In this document: one piece after another, positions 25,003 to 34,078 of the stretch
Position numbering within the stretch: the first letter of the stretch is position 1
How the letters are laid out: each line of letters begins with the position of its first letter
Assembly (NCBI GenBank): GCA_947476065.1
Contig: CANJPG010000004.1
Span: forward strand, 20,671 to 84,670
Reading direction: 5' to 3'
From: Fidelibacterota bacterium
Lineage (GTDB): Bacteria > Pseudomonadota > Alphaproteobacteria > Rhodospirillales > Rhodospirillaceae
DNA length: 64,000 nucleotides
Translations under genes and position numbers: made by a program
The notes under the pieces: generated by a model
The model's input: the letters and a program-made list of their open reading frames with translations, nothing else
Told to the model about the DNA's origin: nothing
Database searches by the model: none

Positions 25003-25848
25003 ATGCTGAGCTACCAGCACGCCTACCACGCCGGCGGCCCGGCCGACGTGCACAAGCACGTCGCGCTCAGCCTCTTGCTCGCCGCGCTCGTCAAGAAGGA
25101 CAAGCCCTTCGCGGTGATCGACCTCTACGCCGGCGAGGGCGAATACAACCTCACCCACTTCGCCGCTCAAAAGACCGAGGAATTCAAACAGGGCATCGGA
25201 CAGGTGTGGGAGGCCAAGAGCCCGCCGCCGGCGCTGCAAGAGTATCTCGGCGTCCTGCGCCACATGAACCCCGACGGGGAGCTACGGCGTTACCCCGGCT
25301 CGCCCGCCCTCGCCCGCGCCTACCTGCGTGAGCAAGACCGGCTGATCCTCAACGAACTACACAGCACCGCCTTTCCCAACCTTGGGCGTTGGGCACGCAA
25401 GGATGAACGCATCGTCGTGCATAAACGCGACGGCCTTGAGGCGCTGCTCGGCCTGACGCCGCCCAATCCGCGGCGCGGGCTGGTGCTGATCGATCCCAGC
25501 TACGAAGTGAAAACCGAATACGCCGGCGTCGCCGAGAAAACCGCGGCCGCCGTGAAAAAGTGGCGCGAGGGGGTCTTTGTCATCTGGTACCCCATCCTGA
25601 AGGAGGCGCGCCACAGCGCCATGATCGAGGCCCTAAAGGCCAACGTCAGCGAAGAGATGGTGATCGACGAGTTGTCCTTGAGCACGAAGCGCGGCGATGC
25701 CGTATCGGGCTTGCTGGGAACCGGGCTGGTCGTGATCAACCCGCCGTGGCAGTTCGAAGTCGCCCTGCGTGACGCGGGGTTGTGGCTGGCGCGCACCTTC
25801 GAGCGGAGCAAACATAGCCAGACGTCCCTCAACCGCGCCGCGGCCTAA
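25003..25848 (+). CDS. rlmJ: 23S rRNA (adenine(2030)-N6)-methyltransferase RlmJ
   Basis: An rRNA methyltransferase of 281 residues, SAM-dependent, full family length. MLSYQHAYHAGGPADVHKHVAL is the diagnostic N-terminus, the SAM site region is VIDLYAGEGEYNL and the catalytic motif is IDPSYE (DPPY type). RRYPGSPALARAYLREQDRLILNELH and FVIWYPI are also family blocks. It modifies A2030 of 23S rRNA in E. coli. Its 3' end overlaps the convergent hrpB by 4 bp. Confidence 0.95.
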   Translation: MLSYQHAYHAGGPADVHKHVALSLLLAALVKKDKPFAVIDLYAGEGEYNLTHFAAQKTEEFKQGIGQVWEAKSPPPALQEYLGVLRHMNPDGELRRYPGSPALARAYLREQDRLILNELHSTAFPNLGRWARKDERIVVHKRDGLEALLGLTPPNPRRGLVLIDPSYEVKTEYAGVAEKTAAAVKKWREGVFVIWYPILKEARHSAMIEALKANVSEEMVIDELSLSTKRGDAVSGLLGTGLVVINPPWQFEVALRDAGLWLARTFERSKHSQTSLNRAAA

Positions 25849-28376
25849 GTCCCACGCGGCTTGATGGTACGGCGAACCGCCTGCGCTTCTAGGGGATTTT
25901 CCGGCCAGATGTGGCGCGGATATTGCCCGCGCATTTCGCCGCGCACCTGCGGATAGATATTCGCCCAAAAACTCGGCAGATCACGTGTCACGGCCAGTGC
26001 CCGGCGTGCCGGCGACAGCAGATGCAGCGTCACCGGCACACGCCCGCCGGCCACGGAGGGCGTCGTGCGCAGGCCGAAGACTTCCTGCAATTTCACATGC
26101 AACGCCGGCCCACCGTCGGCGCTATAATCCACGGCGATATGTGAGCCCGACGGGACGGTCAGATGCGTCGGCGCCAACTCATCCAGCTTCTGTGGCTGCG
26201 GCCATACCAACAAGCTGCGCAGCGCTTCGGTGAGATCAACGTTGGCCAGATGACTGCGGCGTGTGACGCCGTCGAGATATGGACCAAGCCATTGGTCGAG
26301 GTTCGCCGTCAGCGCCGTATCCGACATGTCAGGCCACGTCTCTTCCGGAAAGGCTCGGCGCATAACCGCCACGCGCTGCTGCACATTGCGCGCGGCGTCG
26401 CTCCAGGGCAGCGCGGCGAGGCCTATATTACGGATGCCGGTGATCATCGCGGCCTGAACCGCCACCGGGTCGGCTTTGGCCAGCGGCCGGTCGGACAGGA
26501 TCAGCGCGCCTAATCTTCTTTGGCGCCGGCTCTGGACGATTTGCTCGCGGGCATCCCAGGCAATGTCGTCGGCCTCTGCGATATCGGCAGAGAACGCCGT
26601 TTCGATCTCGGTTTGGGTTATCGGGGCGGCAAGATAAATCCGGGCATCACGGGCCGCGCCATCGAGATCGGCCACAGCCAGAAAGTCCTGCGCGGCTAGG
26701 GGATCGGCAGGATCGACGAAGGCCCCGCCGCCGCCCGAAAGCCGGTAGCGGCCCTGCCCGCGGCGCTGGGCGATGCGGTCGGGATAGGCCAAGGCCACCA
26801 GCACGCCCGCCTGCTCCGCGCTCGCCGCGGCATCGTTGCCGGACTTGCGCACCAGACCGCGGATTTGGCGCGCCGCCGCTTTGACCCGCGCGAGGGCTGC
26901 ATGGTTGACGCGGCCTTCGCGCCGGCCAATGACCGCCTCGAGCCGCAGGCGCAGATCTGGGTCACGCGTGCCGACTAGGATATCGCGCTCTGCCAGCAGC
27001 GCGGCGGTGTCGCAGGCGAGATTCCCGAAGCCGAGGTCGTGTCCGCGATGGACAAGGTGAGCCAAACGCGGATGCAGCGGCAAAGCCGCCATCGCCTTGC
27101 CCTCAGCGGTGATCCGCCCGGCGGCATCCAGCGCATCCAAACGCCGCAACAAGTCTTGCGCTTGCGCCACAGCGCCGGGCGGCGGCTGGGTCATCCAGGC
27201 CAGCGATGCCGGGTCGCTCACGCCCCAGGCGGCGAGATCGAGCACCAGGGGCGCGAGATCGGCCTGCTGCATTTCAGGTTCGTCGTAGGCTTTAAGCCCG
27301 CGGTCTTCGGGCGCCGTCCACAAGCGATAACAGACCCCGGGCTCAAGGCGGCCCGCGCGGCCACGGCGCTGCTCGGCCGCCGCTTTCGAGACCCGTACCG
27401 TCGCCAGTTCCGTCATGCCGCGGCTGACGTCAAAGCGCGGCGCGCGCTTGTAACCGCAGTCCACCACGACGCGCACGCCTTCGATGGTCAGGCTGGTTTC
27501 GGCGATGGTGGTCGCCAGAACGACTTTGCGGATGCCCGGCGGCGGCGGGTCGACCGCTAGCTGCTGGTCTTCCGGTGATAGCGCTCCGAATAGCGGGGCG
27601 ACGTGCACATGCTTGGGCAACTGCGCCTCGCCAAGCGCGGCCGCCGCGCGCCGGATTTCACCTTCACCGGGCAGAAACGCAAGGATACTGCCGCTTTCTT
27701 CGTCGAGTGCGCGCCTGATCAGTGACACGGTTTCGCCCGTCAGGTCGTCGCCGGCAGGCTTATCCAGATAGCGCGTCTCAACCGGAAACGGCCGGTGATC
27801 GCAGGCAATCACGGGCACGCCGCCGAGCAGTTGCGATACCGCCTGATCGTCCAATGTCGCCGACATCACCAGGATCTTCAGATCGGGCCGCAAGCCGCGC
27901 TGCACGTCCAGCGCCAGCGCAAGGCCAAGGTCGGCGTCCAGACTGCGTTCGTGGAATTCGTCGAAAATCAGCAGGCCGACACCGGCCAAGTCGCTATCGG
28001 TTTGCAGCCGGCGTGTCAGAATACCTTCGGTCACGACTTCGACGCGCGTGCGCGCGGAGACTTTTGACTCGAGCCTGACGCGGTACCCGACCGTGCCGCC
28101 GACGCCTTCGCCGAGGGTATCGCTCATGCGCTTGGCCGCCATACGGGCAGCCAGACGGCGCGGCTCGAGCATCAGGATGGTCTTGCCCGCGAGCCACGGG
28201 GCTTCGAGCAATGCCAATGGAATACGCGTGGTTTTACCAGCGCCGGGGGCGGCCAGCACCACCGACGCCGGTTGCATGGCAAGGGCCGTTGCGACGTTCG
28301 GCAAAATGCGGTCGATTGGCAGCGGCGGCGTGAAGTTCAAGAATGTAATTCCGGCTACAAAAGGCAGCGTTTCCAC
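25845..28376 (-). CDS. hrpB: ATP-dependent RNA helicase HrpB
   Basis: A DEAH-box helicase of 843 residues, typical HrpB length. Walker A is APGAGKTTRIPLALL, Walker B is FDEFHERSLDADLGLAL (DEFH), motif III is MSATLD, motif V region ATTIAETSLTIEGV, and motif VI is QRRGRAGR. The C-terminal HrpB-specific region follows, with TVPSGSHIAVDYS and the ending PRHIWPENP. The cellular role of HrpB is poorly defined. Start at 28376 is the first ATG; the conserved part begins only at LPIDRILPNVATAL, so a shorter start is possible. Confidence 0.94.
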   Translation of the reverse strand: METLPFVAGITFLNFTPPLPIDRILPNVATALAMQPASVVLAAPGAGKTTRIPLALLEAPWLAGKTILMLEPRRLAARMAAKRMSDTLGEGVGGTVGYRVRLESKVSARTRVEVVTEGILTRRLQTDSDLAGVGLLIFDEFHERSLDADLGLALALDVQRGLRPDLKILVMSATLDDQAVSQLLGGVPVIACDHRPFPVETRYLDKPAGDDLTGETVSLIRRALDEESGSILAFLPGEGEIRRAAAALGEAQLPKHVHVAPLFGALSPEDQQLAVDPPPPGIRKVVLATTIAETSLTIEGVRVVVDCGYKRAPRFDVSRGMTELATVRVSKAAAEQRRGRAGRLEPGVCYRLWTAPEDRGLKAYDEPEMQQADLAPLVLDLAAWGVSDPASLAWMTQPPPGAVAQAQDLLRRLDALDAAGRITAEGKAMAALPLHPRLAHLVHRGHDLGFGNLACDTAALLAERDILVGTRDPDLRLRLEAVIGRREGRVNHAALARVKAAARQIRGLVRKSGNDAAASAEQAGVLVALAYPDRIAQRRGQGRYRLSGGGGAFVDPADPLAAQDFLAVADLDGAARDARIYLAAPITQTEIETAFSADIAEADDIAWDAREQIVQSRRQRRLGALILSDRPLAKADPVAVQAAMITGIRNIGLAALPWSDAARNVQQRVAVMRRAFPEETWPDMSDTALTANLDQWLGPYLDGVTRRSHLANVDLTEALRSLLVWPQPQKLDELAPTHLTVPSGSHIAVDYSADGGPALHVKLQEVFGLRTTPSVAGGRVPVTLHLLSPARRALAVTRDLPSFWANIYPQVRGEMRGQYPRHIWPENPLEAQAVRRTIKPRGT

Positions 28377-28641
28377 TGCAGGTGTAAAGGCCTATGGCCC
28401 TCTTTTTAGCAATGCAAAACAGCGCCGCACACTGTCCAGATGCAGGAATATGTCAAATTGTGTCAAGCCGCACGCGCCGCTTGCTCAACCACACGGCGAT
28501 GCAGCAAAAATGCCTGGAAAGTTAGGCCCGCCGCCGGTACGACTAACGATGGAAGAGGCTTGAGCTCAGGCTTCGATCCGGGGGCGACAAGGGTATACGT
28601 CTGCGATCCTGAAAGGGTCGCCAGCACGCTAGGTAAAAGCA

Positions 28642-31047
28642 TTGGGGGACGTCTATAAGATCGCGATCGTCGGGTCAGGTCCCGGCGGTCTCAGCGCCGC
28701 AGCTCATGCTGCGAAGCTTGGGGTCAGGCACGTTCTACTCGAACGCACCGACCACCTCTCGGACACCATCTACAAGTACCAGAAAGGCAAGTACGTCATG
28801 TCGACGCCCGACGTGCTGCCGCTGCGCGCCGACGTCACTTTCAATGCCGGCAAGCGCGAAACCATCCTCGACGCCTGGAACAAACAAATCGCCGACGTGA
28901 AGGCCAACGTTCGCTACAACGCTGACGTCACCGCCGTGAACAAGGACGGCGAGATTTTTAAAATAAAGCTGGCCGACGGCGCCGTGATCGAAGCCGAGGC
29001 CGTCGTGTTGGCCATCGGGCTGCAGGGCAATTTGAACAAGCTGCGCTGCGAAGGCGCCGGCCTGCCGCTGGTGCAATATCAGCTGGACGATCCCGACGAA
29101 TACGAGGCCGAGACAATCGTCGTTATCGGCGCGGGCGACGCCGGCATCGAGAATGCCATCGCGCTGTCGAAGCAGAACACCGTCATCATGGTGAACCGCT
29201 CGAGCGAATTCGCCCGCATCAAGCAGGGCAACCTCTCGCTGATCACCAACGCCATCGAGAAGGGCGATATCCAGTGCTACTTCAGCGCCGAGACCCATAA
29301 GATCGAGGAGAAAGCGATCATCCTACAGACCGCCGACGGCCAGGCCCGCGTGGCCTGCGACCGCATCATCGCGCGCCTCGGCGCCGCTGCGCCGCGCAAG
29401 TTTGTGGAGTCCTGCGGCATCAAATTTCCCAACGAGGATCGCACCTCATTGCCCGAGGTCAGTCCGACCTATGAATCCAATGTTCCGGGCCTTTACATCA
29501 TCGGCGCCCTCGGAGGGTATCCGCTGATCAAACAGGCGATCAACCAGGGTTTTGAGGTTGTCGAGTACATCCTCGGCAACCCTATTGCGCCCGCCGATCA
29601 GCCGCTGATAGAACGCAAGTTCGCCGGCCTGAAGCCGGCGACCGTCGAGGAGGTGCTGGCGGAAATCCGCGACGTCATTCCGGTCTGGCACAGCCTGAAC
29701 CCCTTGCAGCTGCGCGAAGCCATGCTGGATTCGGAAATGCATGTCCTGAAGACGGGTGCGACGGTCTTCAAACGCAACGACTACACCAGCTCGTTCTTCA
29801 CCGTGCTGCGCGGCACCGTCGGCATTCAGATCGATGCCAACGACCCGAAAAAGATGATCACACTGGGTCCGGGCGCTTTCTTCGGCGAAATGGGCCTGAT
29901 CTCTGGCCGCAGACGTAGCGCCACCGTGGTCACCGTCGGCGACTGCGTGCTGTTCGAAACGCCGCGCCGCACGATGCTGAAGTTGATCGGCTCGGTCGAC
30001 AGCCTGCGCCGCACCCTGGACCAGGTCGCTATCATGCGCCAGGTGCAGACTCACCTCGCACCCGGTGTTCCGGTCGCCGATCTGATGGAACTGGTGGAGA
30101 CCGCCGAGATCCAAAAGTTCAAGGCCGGCGATGTCATCTTTGCCCAGGGCGACAAGGGCGACCACATGCACCTGATCCGTTCGGGCTCGTGCACTGTATC
30201 GATGCGCGTCGGCGGCAAGGATGTGGTGCTCAGCTACGTGCCGTCGGGCAACTATATCGGCGAGATGGCGCTGCTTTCGGATATGCCGCGCTCGGCAACC
30301 GTCAAGGCTGCCCATGCCACCGAGACGGTCTGCATCAAAGGGGAATCCTTCAAAACTCTGCTCGAACGCAACGCGCCCCTAAAGGCCAGCGTCGAAGCCA
30401 AATTCCGCCAGCGCATCAAAGCCAACGAACAGATGCAGAAGCAGCCCGAAGCGGGCAGCATCATCGAGTTCCTGATTGCCCAAGGCGTCGGCGAAGGCAC
30501 CGACGTGCTGCTGATCGATGAATCGCTCTGCGTCCATTGCGACAATTGCGAAAAAGCCTGCGCCGAAACCCACGGCGGCATTTCGCGCCTCGACCGAGAG
30601 GCCGGCCCCACCTTCGCCACACTGCATGTGCCCACGTCCTGCCGTCACTGCGAGCATCCGCACTGCATGTCCGATTGCCCGCCCAACGCCATTCACCGCA
30701 CGCCCGGCGGCGAGGTCTATATCGACGACAGCTGCATCGGCTGCGGCAACTGTGAAAGAAACTGTCCCTACAAGGTCATCCAGCTGGCCTACCCGCCCGA
30801 TGAGAAGTTCAACATCTTCTCCTGGCTGCTGTTCGGCAAAGGGCCGGCGCCTGGGGAGGCCATGTCCTACAAAAGCAAGAACGGCCGCGACGACCACGGC
30901 CACAGCGAGAAGACCAAACGCGCCGTGAAGTGCGATATGTGCAAGGGCATTCCCGGCGGCGCCTCCTGCGTGCGCGCCTGTCCCACGGGTGCCGCGCTGC
31001 GCGTGAGCCCGGAAGAATTCATGTCCGTCACCACGCTGTCGGGCTAG
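28642..31047 (+). CDS. FAD/NAD(P) oxidoreductase - 2x cNMP-binding - 4x[4Fe-4S] fusion protein
   Basis: A protein of 801 residues starting at TTG 28642. Domains: residues 5-330 are a thioredoxin-reductase/YpdA-like flavoprotein with FAD motif VGSGPGGLSAA and NAD(P) motif VVIGAGDAGIENA, lacking the CxxC of thioredoxin reductases at the usual place. About 345-460 is cNMP-binding domain 1 (FFGEMGLISGRRRSATVV) and about 475-595 cNMP domain 2 (YIGEMALLSDMPRSATV). From 625 to the end comes a DmsB/NrfC/HybA-type ferredoxin with four Cys groups (CVHCDNCEKAC, CRHCEHPHCMSDC, CIGCGNCERNC, CDMCKGIPGGASCVRAC). No signal peptide, so cytoplasmic. It heads a seven-gene cytochrome operon and probably passes electrons from NAD(P)H via FAD and Fe-S to the cytochrome-b-like protein 13 bp downstream, with cNMP as a possible allosteric switch. 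Confidence 0.9.
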   Translation: MGDVYKIAIVGSGPGGLSAAAHAAKLGVRHVLLERTDHLSDTIYKYQKGKYVMSTPDVLPLRADVTFNAGKRETILDAWNKQIADVKANVRYNADVTAVNKDGEIFKIKLADGAVIEAEAVVLAIGLQGNLNKLRCEGAGLPLVQYQLDDPDEYEAETIVVIGAGDAGIENAIALSKQNTVIMVNRSSEFARIKQGNLSLITNAIEKGDIQCYFSAETHKIEEKAIILQTADGQARVACDRIIARLGAAAPRKFVESCGIKFPNEDRTSLPEVSPTYESNVPGLYIIGALGGYPLIKQAINQGFEVVEYILGNPIAPADQPLIERKFAGLKPATVEEVLAEIRDVIPVWHSLNPLQLREAMLDSEMHVLKTGATVFKRNDYTSSFFTVLRGTVGIQIDANDPKKMITLGPGAFFGEMGLISGRRRSATVVTVGDCVLFETPRRTMLKLIGSVDSLRRTLDQVAIMRQVQTHLAPGVPVADLMELVETAEIQKFKAGDVIFAQGDKGDHMHLIRSGSCTVSMRVGGKDVVLSYVPSGNYIGEMALLSDMPRSATVKAAHATETVCIKGESFKTLLERNAPLKASVEAKFRQRIKANEQMQKQPEAGSIIEFLIAQGVGEGTDVLLIDESLCVHCDNCEKACAETHGGISRLDREAGPTFATLHVPTSCRHCEHPHCMSDCPPNAIHRTPGGEVYIDDSCIGCGNCERNCPYKVIQLAYPPDEKFNIFSWLLFGKGPAPGEAMSYKSKNGRDDHGHSEKTKRAVKCDMCKGIPGGASCVRACPTGAALRVSPEEFMSVTTLSG

Positions 31048-31060
31048 GGGGATCAGGCCC

Positions 31061-31882
31061 ATGCATGAGTCAATCCTGATCTACCGCAAGCACCGCTACT
31101 TGAAGTGGGCGCTCGCCTTGGCGGCCGTCAGCGCCGTGATCTACCTGATCGATCGGCCGCTGGGCGCACCCAACGGCGGCACCTGGCTCGGCTATGCGCT
31201 GGGAACCGCCGCTGGCGGCCTGATGCTATGGTTGGCGTGGTTCGGCGTGCGCAAGCGGCGCTACGGCGTCGGCAAAGTCCCGCTGGAGGATTGGCTGTCG
31301 GCGCACATCTATCTCGGCACCGCGCTGGCCCTCATCGCCACGCTGCATTCGGGTTTCCAGCTCGGGCTCAACATCCATTCGGTGCTCTATGTCACGATGA
31401 TGATCACCATCATCAGCGGCATGGTCGGGCTTTATTTTTACGTCAGCTATCCGCGCCTGCTGACCGAGAACCGGCGCGGGCTATCGACCGAAGTAATGCT
31501 GGGCCAGATCGCCGAGCTTGACCGCGATGTGCGCCAGATCGCCATGGCCACGGATGACGCCACCAATGCCATGGCGCTGAAATCGACGCAGGACACCATC
31601 CTCGGCGGCACCGCGCTTCAACAGTTGCGCGGCTTCGATGAACATTGCCCGACCACGCTGGCCCGCCAGTTTGTCGAGAGCAGCGTCTCCAGCCAGCACG
31701 ACGCCCAGCGGCGCCAGCTGTTGACCCGCCTTATCCGCAAGGAGGATTTGCTCAAACGTATCCGCCGCGACGTGCAGCTGCGCTGCCTGTTGAAGGTTTG
31801 GCTTTACGTGCATGTGCCCTTTTCCATCGCCGCCTTGGCCGCACTCGTCACCCATGTGGTGACGGTGTTTTATTATTGGTGA
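31061..31882 (+). CDS. Cytochrome b-like membrane protein
   Basis: An inner-membrane protein of 273 residues. Membrane helices at about 14-31, 44-62, 80-98, 103-124 and 251-271, with a soluble helical insert of about 125 residues between the fourth and fifth. Candidate heme-ligand His residues occur within or near helices (LSAHIYLGT, ATLHSGFQ, LYVHVPFS, LVTHVVTV), compatible with a di-heme ferric-reductase or b561-like core. I do not recognise a named family. It sits between the Fe-S fusion protein and the decaheme FHA cytochrome (4 bp away), the right position to carry electrons across the inner membrane. Confidence 0.75.
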   Translation: MHESILIYRKHRYLKWALALAAVSAVIYLIDRPLGAPNGGTWLGYALGTAAGGLMLWLAWFGVRKRRYGVGKVPLEDWLSAHIYLGTALALIATLHSGFQLGLNIHSVLYVTMMITIISGMVGLYFYVSYPRLLTENRRGLSTEVMLGQIAELDRDVRQIAMATDDATNAMALKSTQDTILGGTALQQLRGFDEHCPTTLARQFVESSVSSQHDAQRRQLLTRLIRKEDLLKRIRRDVQLRCLLKVWLYVHVPFSIAALAALVTHVVTVFYYW

Positions 31883-31886
31883 GCCC

Positions 31887-33677
31887 GTGCGCACGCTGAT
31901 ACGCCACGTCACACGCAAAAGCCGCGGCGGCACCGCCGTCCGCGATGAGGTTGCCGAAGGCGAGAAGATTCTCGCCGGCCGCGGCAACGACTGCGCCATC
32001 CATCTGCCCGACCCGCGCGTCATGCTGCATCACGCCGACCTGACGATACGCGACGGCAAGCTTTATGTTTTGGCCGCACCCGGCGCCGACCTGCGCGTGG
32101 GTGACAGCCTCACGCAAATCTCGAAACTCGACGTCGGCAGCAAAATCCGCATCGGCCCTTACGAAATAGAATTTGCCGAGAAGGGCGGAGACTTCGATTT
32201 CACCCTGCACGTCGAACTGGTTCTGGCTCTGGGCGACGACCTTGAAAAGCTGGTGGCGCGGTCGCGCATACACATCGACCGCATAGGCCTGTCGATGCGC
32301 GCGTGGGTATGGCTGTTGGCGAGCGTCGTCCTCATTGGGACTTTTGTAGCGCCTTTCGTATTCAACCTTCTCGTCGGCCCGCCGCCGGATAAATTATCGT
32401 TGGCGCCCGGAAAGCAGCATTATGTCGCGGCGCCAACCAAAGTCTGGACCAGCGGCTCGATCTCGGCGGCCCACAAGTTCTTTGGCGATTCCTGCGAGAG
32501 CTGCCACGAAAAGCCCTTTGTGCCGGTGCGCGACCGGGCCTGCCTGACCTGTCACGCCGGCGTGCAGAACCATGCGCAGCCGGCCATCTTCCCCTTCGCC
32601 GATCTTTCGGAGCGCACCTGCCAAAGCTGTCACAAGGAACATCAGGGCAATGTAACCATCGTGTTGGGCGATGAGGGCTTCTGCGCCGACTGCCACAAGG
32701 ACATGGGCGCCAGGACAACACGCAGTACACTCGCCAATGCCTCCGATTTTGGCCTTCACCATCCCGAGTTCCGGCCGACCATGGTGAAGGATCCAGCGCT
32801 GCACAGCATGGACCGCAGCCGCAGTATCGGCGGCACGCCGCCGCCGGTTGAAAATTCCGGTTTGAAGTTCCCTCACGACAAGCACCTGCGCACTACCGGC
32901 GTCAAAGACCCGGGGCGCGGCGTCGTCACCCTGCAATGCGCCGATTGCCATACGCCGAACGAGACCGGCGAGACCATGCAGGCGGTGTCGTTCGAACAAA
33001 ATTGCCATAGCTGTCATATCCTGCGCTTCGACACCTTCGTGCCCGACCGTGAGCTGGCCCACGGCAAACCTGATGAGGTTTTCAAGCAAGTCCGCGATGT
33101 TTACGACGCTCTCGCCATGCGCGGCGGTTATGAGGAGCCGACGGCGCCTGCGCTCCTGCGGCGCAAACCCGGCGAGCCGCTCAGCCCGGTCGAAAAGGTG
33201 ACCGCGACAAATTGGGCGGCGTCCAAAACTGCCGACGTCTTCAATGGCCGCTTCGGACGGGGGCTGTGTGAGGAATGTCACCGCACGTTTGATACCAATA
33301 CAGGCAAGCCCACGCCCACCGCATTGCCTGAACCCAAACCGTGGAGCATCGAGCCGCCCACCGTTACGACCCTGTGGATGCCCAAGGCCTATTTCACTCA
33401 CGCGCGCCACGCCGACGTGCCCTGCGCTGAATGTCACGCCGCTAAAGCTTCGACATCGTCCACCGACGTCTTGATTCCCGGCATCGCCATCTGCCAGTCC
33501 TGTCACGGCGGCGAAAAAGCCGCCGACCGCGTGCCGTCCACCTGCGTGTCCTGCCACCGCTTCCACCGCAAGGATCTGGAGCCGATGCGCCCCGAAAAAG
33601 CCGATGCCGCGCCTCACATCCTGCCGCGAGAGCGAACCTTCGCCGGCGGAACTTTGCCCATGTGGGAGAAGCCATGA
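31887..33677 (+). CDS. FHA domain - TM - decaheme cytochrome c
   Basis: A protein of 596 residues from GTG 31887. Residues 1-115 form an FHA domain (ILAGRGNDCAIHLPDPRV, HHADLTIRDGKLYVLAAPG, KIRIGPYEIEF); the canonical Ser before the His of the phosphopeptide loop is changed (MLHHA for xSRxHA). One membrane helix follows at about 138-162. Residues 203-557 hold ten CXXCH motifs (CESCH, CLTCH, CQSCH, CADCH twice, CHSCH, CEECH, CAECH, CQSCH, CVSCH) of cytochrome c3/c7 character. Topology would place FHA in the cytoplasm and hemes in the periplasm. FHA domains bind phosphothreonine, so phosphorylation could tether or gate this electron carrier. An FHA-multiheme fusion is very unusual. Overlaps the next gene by 4 bp (ATGA). 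Confidence 0.93.
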   Translation: MRTLIRHVTRKSRGGTAVRDEVAEGEKILAGRGNDCAIHLPDPRVMLHHADLTIRDGKLYVLAAPGADLRVGDSLTQISKLDVGSKIRIGPYEIEFAEKGGDFDFTLHVELVLALGDDLEKLVARSRIHIDRIGLSMRAWVWLLASVVLIGTFVAPFVFNLLVGPPPDKLSLAPGKQHYVAAPTKVWTSGSISAAHKFFGDSCESCHEKPFVPVRDRACLTCHAGVQNHAQPAIFPFADLSERTCQSCHKEHQGNVTIVLGDEGFCADCHKDMGARTTRSTLANASDFGLHHPEFRPTMVKDPALHSMDRSRSIGGTPPPVENSGLKFPHDKHLRTTGVKDPGRGVVTLQCADCHTPNETGETMQAVSFEQNCHSCHILRFDTFVPDRELAHGKPDEVFKQVRDVYDALAMRGGYEEPTAPALLRRKPGEPLSPVEKVTATNWAASKTADVFNGRFGRGLCEECHRTFDTNTGKPTPTALPEPKPWSIEPPTVTTLWMPKAYFTHARHADVPCAECHAAKASTSSTDVLIPGIAICQSCHGGEKAADRVPSTCVSCHRFHRKDLEPMRPEKADAAPHILPRERTFAGGTLPMWEKP

Positions 33678-34078
33678 AAAGGCTTCTGTTTCTCGGCATT
33701 TTGATGCTTGCTACGCCGGTCTCGGCGGCGACGCTGTCGCCGGACGACACCGATCTTGGCCGCATCACTGCTGCAAAGGCAGCCGACGGACTGGTCATCG
33801 CGGTGGACGCCGATGACAAAATGCCGCTGGCGACGCACGTCGTTGCGCGCTTTCAAAACAATCAGCCGCTCATGCGCGGACGTGACGGCCTTTGGGCGGT
33901 GTGGGACGGTGATCCGGCGCATCTCGACGACGTTGGCGTGATCCCGGCGGAAGGTAAATTCAGCTTCGCCATTTTCGATCGTTTGCCCGCGGGTCTTTTC
34001 TTCCCCGTGAGTTTTACGGTCATTGTGCAGGGCGCAACGGGACTGACGTCCGGCACGCTTGTGGTGGATGGTCCATGA
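33674..34078 (+). CDS. Small exported protein of the cytochrome operon
   Basis: A protein of 134 residues starting at ATG 33674 in an ATGA overlap with the previous stop; a clear signal peptide (MKRLLFLGILMLATPVSAA). The mature part of about 115 residues is predicted beta-rich (GLVIAVDADDKMPLATHVVARF, GLWAVWDGD, KFSFAIFDRLPAGLFFPVSFTVIV). No Cys remains, so it binds no c-type heme. I do not recognise a family; a periplasmic accessory or chaperone for the cytochromes or the barrel is a guess from position. Overlaps the next gene by ATGA at 34075. Confidence 0.75.
   Translation: MKRLLFLGILMLATPVSAATLSPDDTDLGRITAAKAADGLVIAVDADDKMPLATHVVARFQNNQPLMRGRDGLWAVWDGDPAHLDDVGVIPAEGKFSFAIFDRLPAGLFFPVSFTVIVQGATGLTSGTLVVDGP

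Noticed and set aside
32394..33617. Long minus-strand frame opposite the FHA-cytochrome
   Set aside because: Antisense shadow: the plus strand encodes ten CXXCH motifs in frame, and the opposite frame has no recognisable family.
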